Assembly (NCBI RefSeq): GCF_004331345.1
Contig: NZ_SJJZ01000003.1
Coordinates: 62,001 to 126,000 of the forward strand
Direction: 5' to 3'
DNA length: 64,000 nt
DNA from: Kribbella soli
GTDB taxonomy: Bacteria > Actinomycetota > Actinomycetes > Propionibacteriales > Kribbellaceae
In this document: positions 48,918 through 57,736 of the stretch, one piece after another
Numbering within the stretch: the first letter of the stretch is position 1
Layout: every line of letters begins with the position of its first letter
The notes under the pieces: model-generated
Seen by the model: only the letters and a program-made list of their open reading frames with translations
What the model was told of the DNA's origin: nothing
Database searches by the model: none
Position numbers and translations under genes: made by a program

Positions 48918-50365
48918 GGCGCTCCTGGTGGGATGAACGGGACGCGTGGTGCGCCGTGCTCGATCAGGTGTAGCAGGGCGGCGGTGTCGGCGTACTCATC
49001 GATCATGTCGGCCAGCCGGTCCAGCCGCTCCTCGCGCAACCCCGCGAACGAGACCGTGCCGTCGGGCGCGGGCTTACCGGTGAGCGCGGCGACCTCGGTG
49101 AGGAACGCATGGCGTGCGGCATCGTCGTCCAGCAGACCGTGCCAGATCGTGCCCCACGTGTTCCCCGCCCGGCAGCCCCCCGGGAACTCGTCGGCGTCAC
49201 CGATCACGTCGACAACACCATGATGGATCTCGTACGCCGTTCGCGCCGGGCGGGCCAGCGTCTTCTCACGGGCAAACGTGGTTGCTACCGGCAACAGCCC
49301 GAGACCGGCCTGCGAGCCACCCGACTCGACCCCGTGCGGGTCGGAGATCGTTGCGCCGAGCATCTGGTATCCGCCGCAGATGCCGAGCACCGGACGGCCC
49401 GCCGCGACCCGTGCGGCCACGGCGTCGGCGAGGCCGAGCGACCGCAACCACTCCAGGTCGGCGCCGGTCGCGCGCGAACCCGGCAGCACGACGAGGTCGG
49501 CGTCGCGGACCTCCCCCGGGCTCGTGGTGAAGAACACGCTGTTGGTCGGCTCCACCGCCAGCGCATCGAGATCGGTGAAGTTGCTGATCCGCGGGAACCG
49601 CACCACCGCGATCGTCAACAGGTCGCCCGGCGAGGTACGCCGTACCGGGATGTCCAGCGCGTCCTCGGAGTCCAGCCACAGCTCGGGCAGCCACGGCAGT
49701 ACGCCGTACGTCGGGCGGCCGGTGACCGAGGCGAGCATGTCGATCCCCGGCTGCAGCAGCGAGACGTCGCCGCGGAACTTGTTCACCAGGAACCCGCTGA
49801 TCAAGGCCTGGTCGGCGGCGTCGAGCAACGCGACGGTCCCGAACATCGACGCGAACACTCCCCCGCGGTCGATGTCGCCGACCACGACGACCGGAGCCTT
49901 GGTGTGCTGCGCGAGGCCCAGGTTCACGTAGTCCGACTGCCGCAGGTTGATCTCGGTCGGGCTGCCCGCGCCTTCGCTGATGACCACGTCGTACCTCGAC
50001 GCGAGATCGTCGTACGCCGCGAACGCCGCCTTCGCCAGCTCCGCCCGCTCGGTCAGGAAGCCGCGGGCGGACAGCTCACCCCACGGCTCGCCCATCAGGA
50101 CGACGTGGCTGCGGCGGTCGCTGCCCGGTTTGAGCAGGACCGGGTTCATCGCGGCCTCGGGCTCGGCGCCGGCGGCAACGGCCTGGATCCACTGCGCGCG
50201 GCCGATCTCGGTGCCGTCCGCGCAGACCATCGAGTTGTTCGACATGTTCTGCGCCTTGTACGGCGCCACGCGCACGCCCTGCCGCGCCAGCCACCGGCAC
50301 AGCCCGGTGACGACGGTCGTCTTCCCGGCGTCGGACGTCGTACCGGCGATCAGCAGCGAACCCAC
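48914..50365 (-). CDS. cobQ: cobyric acid synthase
   Basis: 483 aa. Amidates the corrin side chains b, d, e and g during cobalamin synthesis. N-terminal P-loop domain IAGTTSDAGKTTVVTGLCRWLA, YKAQNMSNNS, VGDIDRGGVFASMFGT; C-terminal class I glutamine amidotransferase with Cys in LGICGGYQMLGA and His in YEIHHGVVD. With cobT and cobA in this window it shows a corrin pathway spread over the chromosome. Confidence 0.95.
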   Translation of the reverse strand: MGSLLIAGTTSDAGKTTVVTGLCRWLARQGVRVAPYKAQNMSNNSMVCADGTEIGRAQWIQAVAAGAEPEAAMNPVLLKPGSDRRSHVVLMGEPWGELSARGFLTERAELAKAAFAAYDDLASRYDVVISEGAGSPTEINLRQSDYVNLGLAQHTKAPVVVVGDIDRGGVFASMFGTVALLDAADQALISGFLVNKFRGDVSLLQPGIDMLASVTGRPTYGVLPWLPELWLDSEDALDIPVRRTSPGDLLTIAVVRFPRISNFTDLDALAVEPTNSVFFTTSPGEVRDADLVVLPGSRATGADLEWLRSLGLADAVAARVAAGRPVLGICGGYQMLGATISDPHGVESGGSQAGLGLLPVATTFAREKTLARPARTAYEIHHGVVDVIGDADEFPGGCRAGNTWGTIWHGLLDDDAARHAFLTEVAALTGKPAPDGTVSFAGLREERLDRLADMIDEYADTAALLHLIEHGAPRVPFIPPGAP

Positions 50366-50374
50366 GCCGCAATC

Positions 50375-51575
50375 TTAGGGTTCGTCCTCCCGGCGCGGCC
50401 GGGAGGCCGCGGAACGCGGCGCCGAACCCTGGAACCGGGTGCCGCCGGTGGTCGACGACAGCGGCGTTGCGATGTCCTCCAGGGACTTGCCCTCCGCGTC
50501 CACCCCGAACACCCACGCGATGATCCCGCCGGCCAGCATCACGACCGCGCCGATGATGTATCCGACCGTCAGCGGCCCGCGCGCCGGGTTGTCGCCCTCA
50601 CCGATCAGGGAGGCGAACAGGTACGGCGCGATCACGCCGCCGGTCAGCTGCGAGATCGCGAAGAAGAACGAGATCGCCTGCCCGCGCAGCTCGATCGGGA
50701 AGATCTCGCTCACCGTCAGGTACGCCGACGACGCACCGGCCGACGCGAAGAAGAACACCACGCACCACAGCCCGGTCAGCGACGCGGCGTTCAGTGCGCC
50801 GGCGTTGAACAGCAACGCGGTGATGAACAGGACGATGGCCGACAGCGTGTACGTGCCGAGGATCATCTTCCGGCGGCCGACGGTGTCGAACAGGTGCCCC
50901 AGCAGCAGCGGACCGGCCAGGTTGCCGATCGCGAACGGGAAGAAGTACAGCGCGACGCTGGAGTCGTTCAGACCGAAGTACGACTTCAGCACCAGTGCGT
51001 AGGTGAAGAAGATCGCGTTGTAGAGGAACGCCTGGGTGACCATCATCGAGAAGCCGAGGAACGATCGGCTGCGGTAGTCGCGGAGCATCACCCTGGCGAT
51101 CTCGCGGTACGTCACCGGCGGGTAGTCGACCACCTCGATCGCCTCGTCGTCGCGGACCTCGCGCAGTTCGCCGCCTTGCCGCCGTACCGTCGCCTCGATG
51201 TCGTCGACGGTCCGCTCGGCTTCCTCGACCCGGCCGTGCGTCATCAGCCAGCGCGGGCTCTCCGGGATGTGCCGGCGCAGGTAGATGATGACCAGGCCCA
51301 TCACCGGCCCGATCAGGAAGCACAGTCGCCAGCCCCACTCGACCGGGATGATGTCCGTGTTCAGGAACAGCAGACCGACCGCGGAGCCGATCAGCGCACC
51401 GGCCCAGTAGGTGCCGTTGATGCCGATGTCGACCCGGCCGCGGTACTTCGACGGGATCAGCTCGTCGATCGCGGAGTTGATCGCGGCGTACTCACCGCCG
51501 ATGCCCATCCCGGCGACGAACCGGAAGAACAGCAGCGACCCGAGGCGATACGGAGTCTCGTGCCGGCCCGGAGCT
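50375..51575 (-). pseudogene. MFS transporter lacking its N-terminal part
   Basis: An open frame from a TGA at 51576 to 50375 encodes about 400 residues of a sugar porter-like MFS protein: LFFRFVAGMGIGGEYAAINSAIDE, SKYRGRVDIGINGTYW, HIPESPRWLMTHGR, and AIGNLAGPLLLGHLFDTVGRRK, followed by further helices. The first two to three helices and any start before TM4 are missing. The 75 nt between the TGA and the next gene contain no transporter-like sequence. An ATG at 51508 could start a nine-helix product, but it is probably non-functional. Confidence 0.7.
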
Positions 51576-51649
51576 CATCCTTGCTCCTCCCGGCCCGTGG
51601 TTGTGGAAGCCTTTGGGCCGGTACCCCAGGAGTGACGAACTCCAAACGG

Positions 51650-52180
51650 TCAGTGAGCAGGAGAGGCGAGGAGCAGTACTTCGGCGGTCGAGAGCTTGGC
51701 CAGGTCGGCGCCGTCGACGAGGAGTTTGGAGGCGCGCATCCCGCTGCCGATCACGACCGGGCCGGCGGCCGCGACCGCTTCGTCGACCAGGACCGGCCAG
51801 TCCGCGGGCAGCCCGATCGGCGTGATCCCGCCGTACTCCATCCTGGTCGTGCCGACCGCGTCGTCCTGCGCGGCGAACGAGATCTTCCGGACGCCGAGGT
51901 GCTTGCGGATCACGCCGTTCACGTCTGCCCGGTGGGTGGCGAGCACCATCACCGCGGCGTACGTCGACTCACCGGCTCGCTTGCCGTGGACGATCACGCA
52001 GTTCGCCGACGCCGCCAGCGGTACGTCATACTCCGCGCAGAACGCGGCCGTGTCCGCGAGGCCGGGATCGATCGCGGCCGCGTACGCCGGGATCGACCCG
52101 AGAGCGTCGCGGACCGGGTCGGCCAGAAGCTCCGGCACCTCGGCGGCCGGCTTCCACTCGAGCTTGCCCAGTACCGTCAC
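51650..52180 (-). CDS. YbaK/EbsC-family aminoacyl-tRNA deacylase-like protein
   Basis: 176 aa. Features: CVIVHGKRAGESTYAAVMVLATHRADVNGVIRKHLG with the conserved Lys, KISFAAQDDAV, TRMEYGGITPIGLP and VIGSGMRASKLLVDGADL. YbaK-type proteins hydrolyse mischarged tRNAs such as Cys-tRNA(Pro). The stop is 70 nt from the truncated MFS gene. Its start overlaps the stop of the GNAT gene by 4 nt. Confidence 0.88.
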   Translation of the reverse strand: MTVLGKLEWKPAAEVPELLADPVRDALGSIPAYAAAIDPGLADTAAFCAEYDVPLAASANCVIVHGKRAGESTYAAVMVLATHRADVNGVIRKHLGVRKISFAAQDDAVGTTRMEYGGITPIGLPADWPVLVDEAVAAAGPVVIGSGMRASKLLVDGADLAKLSTAEVLLLASPAH

Positions 52181-52476
52181 TCGCCCTCCCGCTTCACGAG
52201 GTCGGCGTACTCGGTGTGGTCGGCGAGGAAGTCGATGTAGAACGGGCAGAGCGGCTTGACCCGGAGGCCAAACGCCCGTGCGTCGTCGAGCGACTGGGTC
52301 GCGATCCGGCCGGCCACGCCCTGGCCGCGAAACTCCGGCAGCGTCTCGGCGTGCAAGAAGCTGATCACACCGGGGTGCAGCCGGTAGTCGACGAATCCCA
52401 TCAGATTGCCCTCGGAGTCGACCGCTTCGTACCGGCTCCGGTCCTTGGCGTCGACCACGCTGATCTCGTTCTCCAT
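52177..52476 (-). CDS. small GNAT-like acetyltransferase (YjdJ type)
   Basis: 99 aa. MGFVDYRLHPGVISFLHAETLPEFRGQGVAGRIATQSLDDARA contains the acetyl-CoA binding motif RGQGVAG; KPLCPFYIDFLADHTEYADLV closes the fold. This short GNAT family (N-acetyltransferase of the YjdJ type) has unknown substrate. ATG 52476 stands 7 nt after TAGAGT; the longer upstream frame overlaps the divergent WD40 gene and is rejected. Confidence 0.88.
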   Translation of the reverse strand: MENEISVVDAKDRSRYEAVDSEGNLMGFVDYRLHPGVISFLHAETLPEFRGQGVAGRIATQSLDDARAFGLRVKPLCPFYIDFLADHTEYADLVKREGE

Positions 52477-52483
52477 GCCCGCC

Positions 52484-52489
52484 ACTCTA
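52484..52489 (-). promoter_or_regulatory. -10 box TAGAGT, leaderless promoter
   Basis: TAGAGT on the minus strand with exactly 7 nt to ATG 52476. Confidence 0.55.
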
Positions 52490-52533
52490 GCCAGGCCGCC
52501 CTGGACCGGCGCTGTCCTGGACCGGCCGTGCCC

Positions 52534-52539
52534 TAGTGT
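52534..52539 (+). promoter_or_regulatory. -10 box TAGTGT, leaderless promoter
   Basis: TAGTGT with exactly 7 nt to GTG 52547 of the large propeller protein gene. It sets the start of that gene. Confidence 0.55.
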
Positions 52540-52546
52540 GCCGCCG

Positions 52547-55327
52547 GTGCATAATTCGCTACCCGGGTTCGCGGAGCTCCCTGCGCCTGCGAGCGGTCCT
52601 GACCACTTCCTGGCAGCACTGCGGAACGCCGACTGGTCGGCGTTCGAGCCCTCTCGTGACCTGCCTCCACTGCGCACCGCGCTTGCCGAGCTGCAGCAAA
52701 ATCACGGCGTGACGGACGCGCACCGGTTCGCGACCGAACAGATCAAGTCTCTCGGTGCGGTACTCCGCCACCCCGACGGGCATCTGGTCGAGATCGACGC
52801 CTTGGCGCTGAGTCCCTGCGGGCGTTACGTCGCGGTCGGCTCGTGGTGCGGCGACGACTACGACCGCGGAGGTGTGCTGCAGATCTGGGAGCTCGACACC
52901 GGGCGCTGCGTCAACAAGCTGGACGGAGTCCCCGGTGGCGTGGGCTGGCCCGGGTACGCACGCAGCATCCAGTGGTCGCCCGACGGGCAGCGGGTCGCGT
53001 TGGCGTTCAACACCAACATGGTCGGGCTCTGGGACCCGTTCGGTGCGGACGGCGAGGAGCCGATCGGCGATGCCTCGGTGACCGACGGCGGTTCGCGCCC
53101 ACCGGACTTCGCGTTCGCGCCCGACGGAACGCATGCCTACATCGGGATGCGGGCCCCGCGCGAGGTGCACGGCTGCATCGCGCCGCTCGCCTCGGGACAC
53201 TTCTTCTACAACGCGTACGACGAGGAGGGTCCGCAGCCCGCGTGGCTGGCCGAGACCCTGCCGGCACCGATCAAGGCACGGCTCGGCGACAACGAGCTCT
53301 TCTTCGAGCAGGTCTTCTGGTCACGGGACGGCTCGCGGATCTACGGCTACAACCGGCGCAGCTGGGCGGCGTCGATCGACGTTCGCAGCGGCCAGGTGGT
53401 GTGGCTCGATGGTGCCGACACGCACGGCCAGGCCCCGGCCTGGAGCCTCGACGAGCGCCTGGTGGCGGTTCACCTGGACGGGCGCCTGTTGATCGCCGAC
53501 GCCCAGACGGGTGCGCTGGTGGGCGAGCTCCCCGGACTGCCCGGGGCCTCCTTGTCCTGGGGCGCCGGTGGTCGACTCGCCGTGGTTCTGAACGACCACC
53601 ACTTCCCTCGCGTGGTTGTGCACGACCCTGACGGGCGCAGCCACCACCTCCACGTAGCGCCGAAGGCTGCGGACTGGGAGCTTCCCGACGCAGGGGTCTG
53701 GGCATGGTCGCCGGACGGCGAGTTCGCCGCCTGCCTCACCTCGGCCGATCAGATCGAGATCTGGTCGCCTGGGGCCTACCCCGAGGCCGTGGACATCTTC
53801 GACGTACCCGAGGACACCGCCGGTGTGCTCTGGGGCGCGGAAGGCGTGCTCGTCGCGGCCGGCCGCACCAGGCTGCGATTCATCGAGGCCTCAACCGGCG
53901 ATGTGCTCGGCGAGTACGTCTTCCTGCGCGAGCCGTACGCCTCGCGTCCGCTCGAGCTCGACGGTGACGACATCGGCGCCGACCTCCAGTACGAGGAGCA
54001 CGGAGACCCGTCGTTCGTCCTCGACGACGACACCTGGGCGGCGGCGTTCGCGCCGGGACTGGTGATCGCCCCCGAGGACCGGCGCGACGACCTGGACGAG
54101 TTGCTCGCCTGGGTGCTCGACCGGCGGTACTCCTGGCCCACGTGGTGGGGCGGGCTGGACATCGTTCCGGACGCGGAGACCGCGGCCGGACGCCTCGGAG
54201 CGCCGTACGACGAGTACCTCGAGCCATTCGTCGGCGCACCCGAAACCGCGCCCGCCGAAACCTGGCCGCCGCCGAACACAGCGACCGTGGACGACCTGTT
54301 CCGGCTCGCGCTGGACTCGGTCCGGCCGTTGCGCTCGGGCTGGGATCACCATGTCAGCGAGAGCCTCCGGCACGCGGCCCGGCTGCGCGCGCGGCGTGGG
54401 GAGGCGCAGGGCGCGATGGAACTGCTGGCGGCCGTTCGCACTCCGGCCGAGCGGCTCCGCGGCACGGCCGACGTCGCGCTGATCCTGGCCGCCGCCGGCC
54501 GACTCGACGAGGCCCGCGCCGTCTTCACCGTGACCGACTCCGACATTGACGCCGTACTCGACGAGTACAACGTGGCGTTCATCGCGTCGTCGATCGGCGG
54601 CGCGTACACCGCGCTCGGCGACGCAGCCCGGGGCGATGCCTGGTTCGCCCGCGCCCAGGCCGCGATCGAGCCCGAGACCAATCCGGGTCAGCATCGCCTG
54701 GCCGTTGCGTGGGCGCTGGTCGAATGCGGCCGCATCGACGAGGCCCGCACCGTCTGGCAGGGCGCGACCACCACGCCGTCGACGTTCTACACCACGCCCT
54801 TCCTGGCGTACCTGGTGCGAACGGGACGAGACGGCCTCGCCCGGGAGTTGTTCTCGCTCAAGGGCACGTCGGGGACGGACTACGTCTCCTACTCCGAGGA
54901 CGGTGAGCAGACATACCTCGGGCACCTCGAGGAGGGCTGGTTCGACGGCTGGGAAGGCGTGGAGGTGCTCGCTGCCCTGGGGCGTCCGGACCTGGTTCGT
55001 GACTGGGCTCGGGTGTTCGGCGACGGATACGCGTACGACGACGTACTCGAAAAGGCCGAAGCCACCGCGCGCGACCGAGGTCCCCGGCCGACACCGGCCG
55101 AGATCTCCGGGCTGGTGGACGAGTACGGCACGCTGCTGAAGACGCCGCGCGCCCGGCGCGAGCACCCGACCCAGTTGCTCGTCCTGCAGGCCGCCGCCTG
55201 CCGTCACCTCGGCGCGGTCATGAACCTGATCCCGGCGTTGCCTGACGACGACTTCAACGGTCAACCCGGATCCGCCTTCCGCGCCCTCTGGATCGCAGCG
55301 ACCGGCGTCGACGTCGAACCCTGGTGA
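52547..55327 (+). CDS. large WD40-like propeller plus TPR-like repeat protein
   Basis: 926 aa cytoplasmic protein, no signal peptide. Residues about 75-480 have WD40/YncE-like blades (ARSIQWSPDGQRVALAFN; PDFAFAPDGTHAYIG; VFWSRDGSRIYGY; PAWSLDERLVAVHLDG; VWAWSPDGEFAACLT). Residues 620-900 have TPR-like helical repeats (ALILAAAGRLDEARAVF pattern, LGDAARGDAWFARAQAAI, AVAWALVECGRIDEARTVWQ). No enzyme motif. It probably serves as a scaffold; function unknown. Divergent from the small GNAT gene. The XRE-DUF5753 regulator follows 78 nt later. Confidence 0.75.
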   Translation: MHNSLPGFAELPAPASGPDHFLAALRNADWSAFEPSRDLPPLRTALAELQQNHGVTDAHRFATEQIKSLGAVLRHPDGHLVEIDALALSPCGRYVAVGSWCGDDYDRGGVLQIWELDTGRCVNKLDGVPGGVGWPGYARSIQWSPDGQRVALAFNTNMVGLWDPFGADGEEPIGDASVTDGGSRPPDFAFAPDGTHAYIGMRAPREVHGCIAPLASGHFFYNAYDEEGPQPAWLAETLPAPIKARLGDNELFFEQVFWSRDGSRIYGYNRRSWAASIDVRSGQVVWLDGADTHGQAPAWSLDERLVAVHLDGRLLIADAQTGALVGELPGLPGASLSWGAGGRLAVVLNDHHFPRVVVHDPDGRSHHLHVAPKAADWELPDAGVWAWSPDGEFAACLTSADQIEIWSPGAYPEAVDIFDVPEDTAGVLWGAEGVLVAAGRTRLRFIEASTGDVLGEYVFLREPYASRPLELDGDDIGADLQYEEHGDPSFVLDDDTWAAAFAPGLVIAPEDRRDDLDELLAWVLDRRYSWPTWWGGLDIVPDAETAAGRLGAPYDEYLEPFVGAPETAPAETWPPPNTATVDDLFRLALDSVRPLRSGWDHHVSESLRHAARLRARRGEAQGAMELLAAVRTPAERLRGTADVALILAAAGRLDEARAVFTVTDSDIDAVLDEYNVAFIASSIGGAYTALGDAARGDAWFARAQAAIEPETNPGQHRLAVAWALVECGRIDEARTVWQGATTTPSTFYTTPFLAYLVRTGRDGLARELFSLKGTSGTDYVSYSEDGEQTYLGHLEEGWFDGWEGVEVLAALGRPDLVRDWARVFGDGYAYDDVLEKAEATARDRGPRPTPAEISGLVDEYGTLLKTPRARREHPTQLLVLQAAACRHLGAVMNLIPALPDDDFNGQPGSAFRALWIAATGVDVEPW

Positions 55328-55405
55328 CCAACTCACCGGACGATAGCTGTGGACAGGCGGTAGCATCACCCGCTGGAATGGGTGCGTGGCAGGGCGTGGG
55401 ACAGG

Positions 55406-56284
55406 GTGAGTGAGCAGACGACTGTGAGCGGCGGCGAAGGCGGGCCGACCGCTCTCCGGATCATGCTCGGCGGGCAGTTGCGGCGGATGCGTGAATCCGC
55501 CGGGATCAGTCGCGCCGACGCGGGCTGGCAGATCCGGGCGTCGGAGTCCAAGGTCAGCCGGATGGAGCTCGGCCGGGTCGGGTTCAAGGAACGCGACGTC
55601 AGCGACCTGCTCGAGCTGTACGGGATGGCCGACGAGGACGAGCGCTACCGATTGATGGAACTGTCCCGGGCCGCGAACAACCCGGGCTGGTGGTCCCGGT
55701 ACGGCGACGTGATGCCGAGCTGGTTCGCCAACTACGTCGGGCTCGAGGTCGCCGCGACCCTGATCCGGACGTACGAGGTGATGTTCGTCCCGGGCCTGTT
55801 GCAGACCGAGGAGTACGCGCGGTCCGTCGTACAGATGGGCAAGTCGTTCCTGCCGCATCAGGAGGTCGACCAGCGGGTGGAGCTGCGGGTGACCCGGCAG
55901 CAGATCCTCACCCGGCCGAACCCGGCCCGGTTGTGGGTCGTCATCGACGAGTCGGTGCTGCACCGGCCGGTCGGCGGCGAGGAGGTGATGCGGGCGCAGA
56001 TCGAGCACCTGCTGAAGTGGTCGCAGCAGCCGAACATCACGCTGCAGGTGATGCCGTTCAGCAGCGTCGGGTACCCCGGCGCCGGCGGCGCGTTCAGCCT
56101 GCTGCGGTTCCCGGACGGCGATCTGCCGGACGTCGTCTACATCGAGCACGCGGCGAGCGCGGTGTACCTGGACAAGCTCGAAGAGGTCGACGAGTACGTC
56201 GCGATCATGGAAGGGCTGACGATCTCCGCAGCCCCGGTGTCCGCAACCGAGGGCCTCCTGACAGAGGCCCTCGCGCGGATGTGA
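55406..56284 (+). CDS. XRE-family regulator with DUF5753
   Basis: About 292 aa. N-terminal helix-turn-helix LGGQLRRMRESAGISRADAGWQIRASESKVSRMELGRVGF, C-terminal DUF5753 (MFVPGLLQTEEYARSVVQ; RVELRVTRQQILTRPNPARLWVVIDESVLHRPVGG; NITLQVMPFSS). Such regulators are very numerous in actinomycetes, often next to a small DUF397 protein gene, which is missing here. GTG 55406 is one candidate start; GTG 55382 is in frame and possible. A TAGCAT box lies at 55361. Confidence 0.88.
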   Translation: MSEQTTVSGGEGGPTALRIMLGGQLRRMRESAGISRADAGWQIRASESKVSRMELGRVGFKERDVSDLLELYGMADEDERYRLMELSRAANNPGWWSRYGDVMPSWFANYVGLEVAATLIRTYEVMFVPGLLQTEEYARSVVQMGKSFLPHQEVDQRVELRVTRQQILTRPNPARLWVVIDESVLHRPVGGEEVMRAQIEHLLKWSQQPNITLQVMPFSSVGYPGAGGAFSLLRFPDGDLPDVVYIEHAASAVYLDKLEEVDEYVAIMEGLTISAAPVSATEGLLTEALARM

Positions 56285-56285
56285 A

Positions 56286-56717
56286 TCAGGCGACCTTGAG
56301 GTCGACCTCGATGTTGCCGCGGGTGGCGTTGGAGTACGGGCAGACCTGGTGCGCCTTGGCGACGAGGTCCTCGGCGGCCCCGCGGTCCAGGCCGGGAAGG
56401 CTGACGACCAGTGCGACCTCGAGGCCGTAGCCGGCGCCGCCGTTGATCGGGCCGATGCCGACCTCGGCGGTGACGGTCGAGCCGTCGACGTCCAGCCGGG
56501 CCTTGCGGGCCACGACCTTCAGCGCACTGTGGAAGCAGGCCGCGTAGCCGGCCGCGAACAGCTGCTCCGGGTTGGTTCCGTTGCCGCTGCCACCCATCTC
56601 GGCCGGCGGCACGACCAGAACGTCGAGCTTGCCGTCGTCGGTGGCGACCTTGCCGTCCCGGCCGCCGTTCGCGGTGGCGCGGGCGGTGTACAGAACCTTC
56701 TCAACAGCGATAGTCAT
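56286..56717 (-). CDS. ohr: organic hydroperoxide resistance protein Ohr
   Basis: 143 aa OsmC/Ohr family peroxidase. Two catalytic cysteines are in YAACFHSAL and QVCPYSNATRGN, with TNPEQLFAAGY between the N-terminal strand and the first Cys. It reduces organic hydroperoxides using lipoylated partners. No OhrR gene is adjacent. It is convergent with the XRE gene (stops 1 nt apart) and 12 nt downstream of the quinone oxidoreductase gene, so it may share its TetR-controlled transcript. Confidence 0.94.
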   Translation of the reverse strand: MTIAVEKVLYTARATANGGRDGKVATDDGKLDVLVVPPAEMGGSGNGTNPEQLFAAGYAACFHSALKVVARKARLDVDGSTVTAEVGIGPINGGAGYGLEVALVVSLPGLDRGAAEDLVAKAHQVCPYSNATRGNIEVDLKVA

Positions 56718-56729
56718 AAGTGTTTTCTC

Positions 56730-57683
56730 CTAGCGAGTGGGGTCGAGCAGCAGCTTGCCGACGGTCCGGCGAGCTCGCATGTCTTCGTGGGCGGAGGCGA
56801 CGTCGGACAGCGCGTACTCGCCGCCGACGAGCGGGCGGAGCTTGCCGCCCGCGGTCAGGTCGAACAGCTCGGTCAACGGACCGCCGAGCAGCTGCGGGTT
56901 CGCGAAGCAGTCGGCCAGCCAGAAGCCTGCGATGGTCTTCGAGCCCTTCATCAACCGGCTCGGGTCGATCGGCGCGGCCGACTGCCGGGACGCGGCACCG
57001 AACGTGACCAGGCGGCCGAAGCGGCCCAGGGCGGCGAACGACTCGTCGAACGTCGGGCCGCCGACCATCTCGAGCACGATGTCGACGGGCTTGCCGCCGT
57101 TCGCCTCGAGGATGCGGTCCTTCAGACCTTCCGGCGTACCGTCGATCGCGGCGTCGGCGCCCAACTCGAGGACCTGCTTGCGCTTCTCCTCGGTGGAGGC
57201 GGTTGCGATCACGCGACCGGCGCCCCAGAGCTTGGCGAGCTGGACGGCGAGCGAACCGACACCGCCGGCACCAGCGTGCACGAGGACGGACTCCCCCGGC
57301 TGCAGGTGCGTCGACGTCTTGAGCAGGTGCCACGCCGTGGTGCCCTGCAGCACGAGCGCCAGCGCGTCCCCGTCACTGACACCTTCCGGGACATCCCAGG
57401 CGTACGGCGCGTGGGCGACAGCCTGCTCGGCGTAGCCCCCGGACCCGATGAGCGCGACCACCCGGCGGCCGTCCGCGGTGTGGCCGACGACCTCGCCGCC
57501 CGGGATCAGCGGGAGCTCGGTCTTGGAGAGGTAGCTGTTCTCGACCTGGTGCGTGTCCGCGTAGTTGATGCCCGCGCGGTCGACCGTGATCAGGACCTGC
57601 CCCTCGCCGGCGACCGGCGCCGGGACATCGCTGACCTTGAGGACCTCGGGTCCGCCGAACTCGGTGATCTGAATGGCTCGCAT
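56730..57683 (-). CDS. NADPH:quinone oxidoreductase-like zinc-independent MDR protein
   Basis: 317 aa. MRAIQITEFGGPEVLKV start; VLVHAGAGGVGSLAVQLAKLWGAG as NADPH site; DRAGINYADTHQVENSYL. No zinc-binding Cys set, as in quinone oxidoreductases of the QOR group. Divergent from a TetR regulator with an operator between. ATG 57683; the longer frame to 57749 includes the operator. Confidence 0.9.
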   Translation of the reverse strand: MRAIQITEFGGPEVLKVSDVPAPVAGEGQVLITVDRAGINYADTHQVENSYLSKTELPLIPGGEVVGHTADGRRVVALIGSGGYAEQAVAHAPYAWDVPEGVSDGDALALVLQGTTAWHLLKTSTHLQPGESVLVHAGAGGVGSLAVQLAKLWGAGRVIATASTEEKRKQVLELGADAAIDGTPEGLKDRILEANGGKPVDIVLEMVGGPTFDESFAALGRFGRLVTFGAASRQSAAPIDPSRLMKGSKTIAGFWLADCFANPQLLGGPLTELFDLTAGGKLRPLVGGEYALSDVASAHEDMRARRTVGKLLLDPTR

Positions 57684-57687
57684 ACAC

Positions 57688-57705
57688 CGTACTATACACT
57701 GTACG
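57688..57705. promoter_or_regulatory. probable TetR operator
   Basis: CGTAC-TATACACT-GTACG, an 18-bp inverted repeat in the 53-nt gap between the quinone oxidoreductase gene and the divergent TetR gene. It overlaps the likely promoters of both. Confidence 0.6.
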
Positions 57706-57736
57706 TTAAGAACGTCGAAGGGAGATGGGTCACACC

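Noticed and set aside
49109..52240. 1043-codon open frame on the plus strand antisense to cobQ, the MFS remnant and ybaK
   Set aside because: It crosses four real genes on the opposite strand, its product is rich in Arg/His/Asp/Gln as expected for the antisense of GC-rich codons, and it matches no family.
53891..56149. 752-codon minus-strand frame under the propeller and XRE genes
   Set aside because: Antisense of two well-supported plus-strand genes; composition is Arg/Val/Gly biased with no domains.
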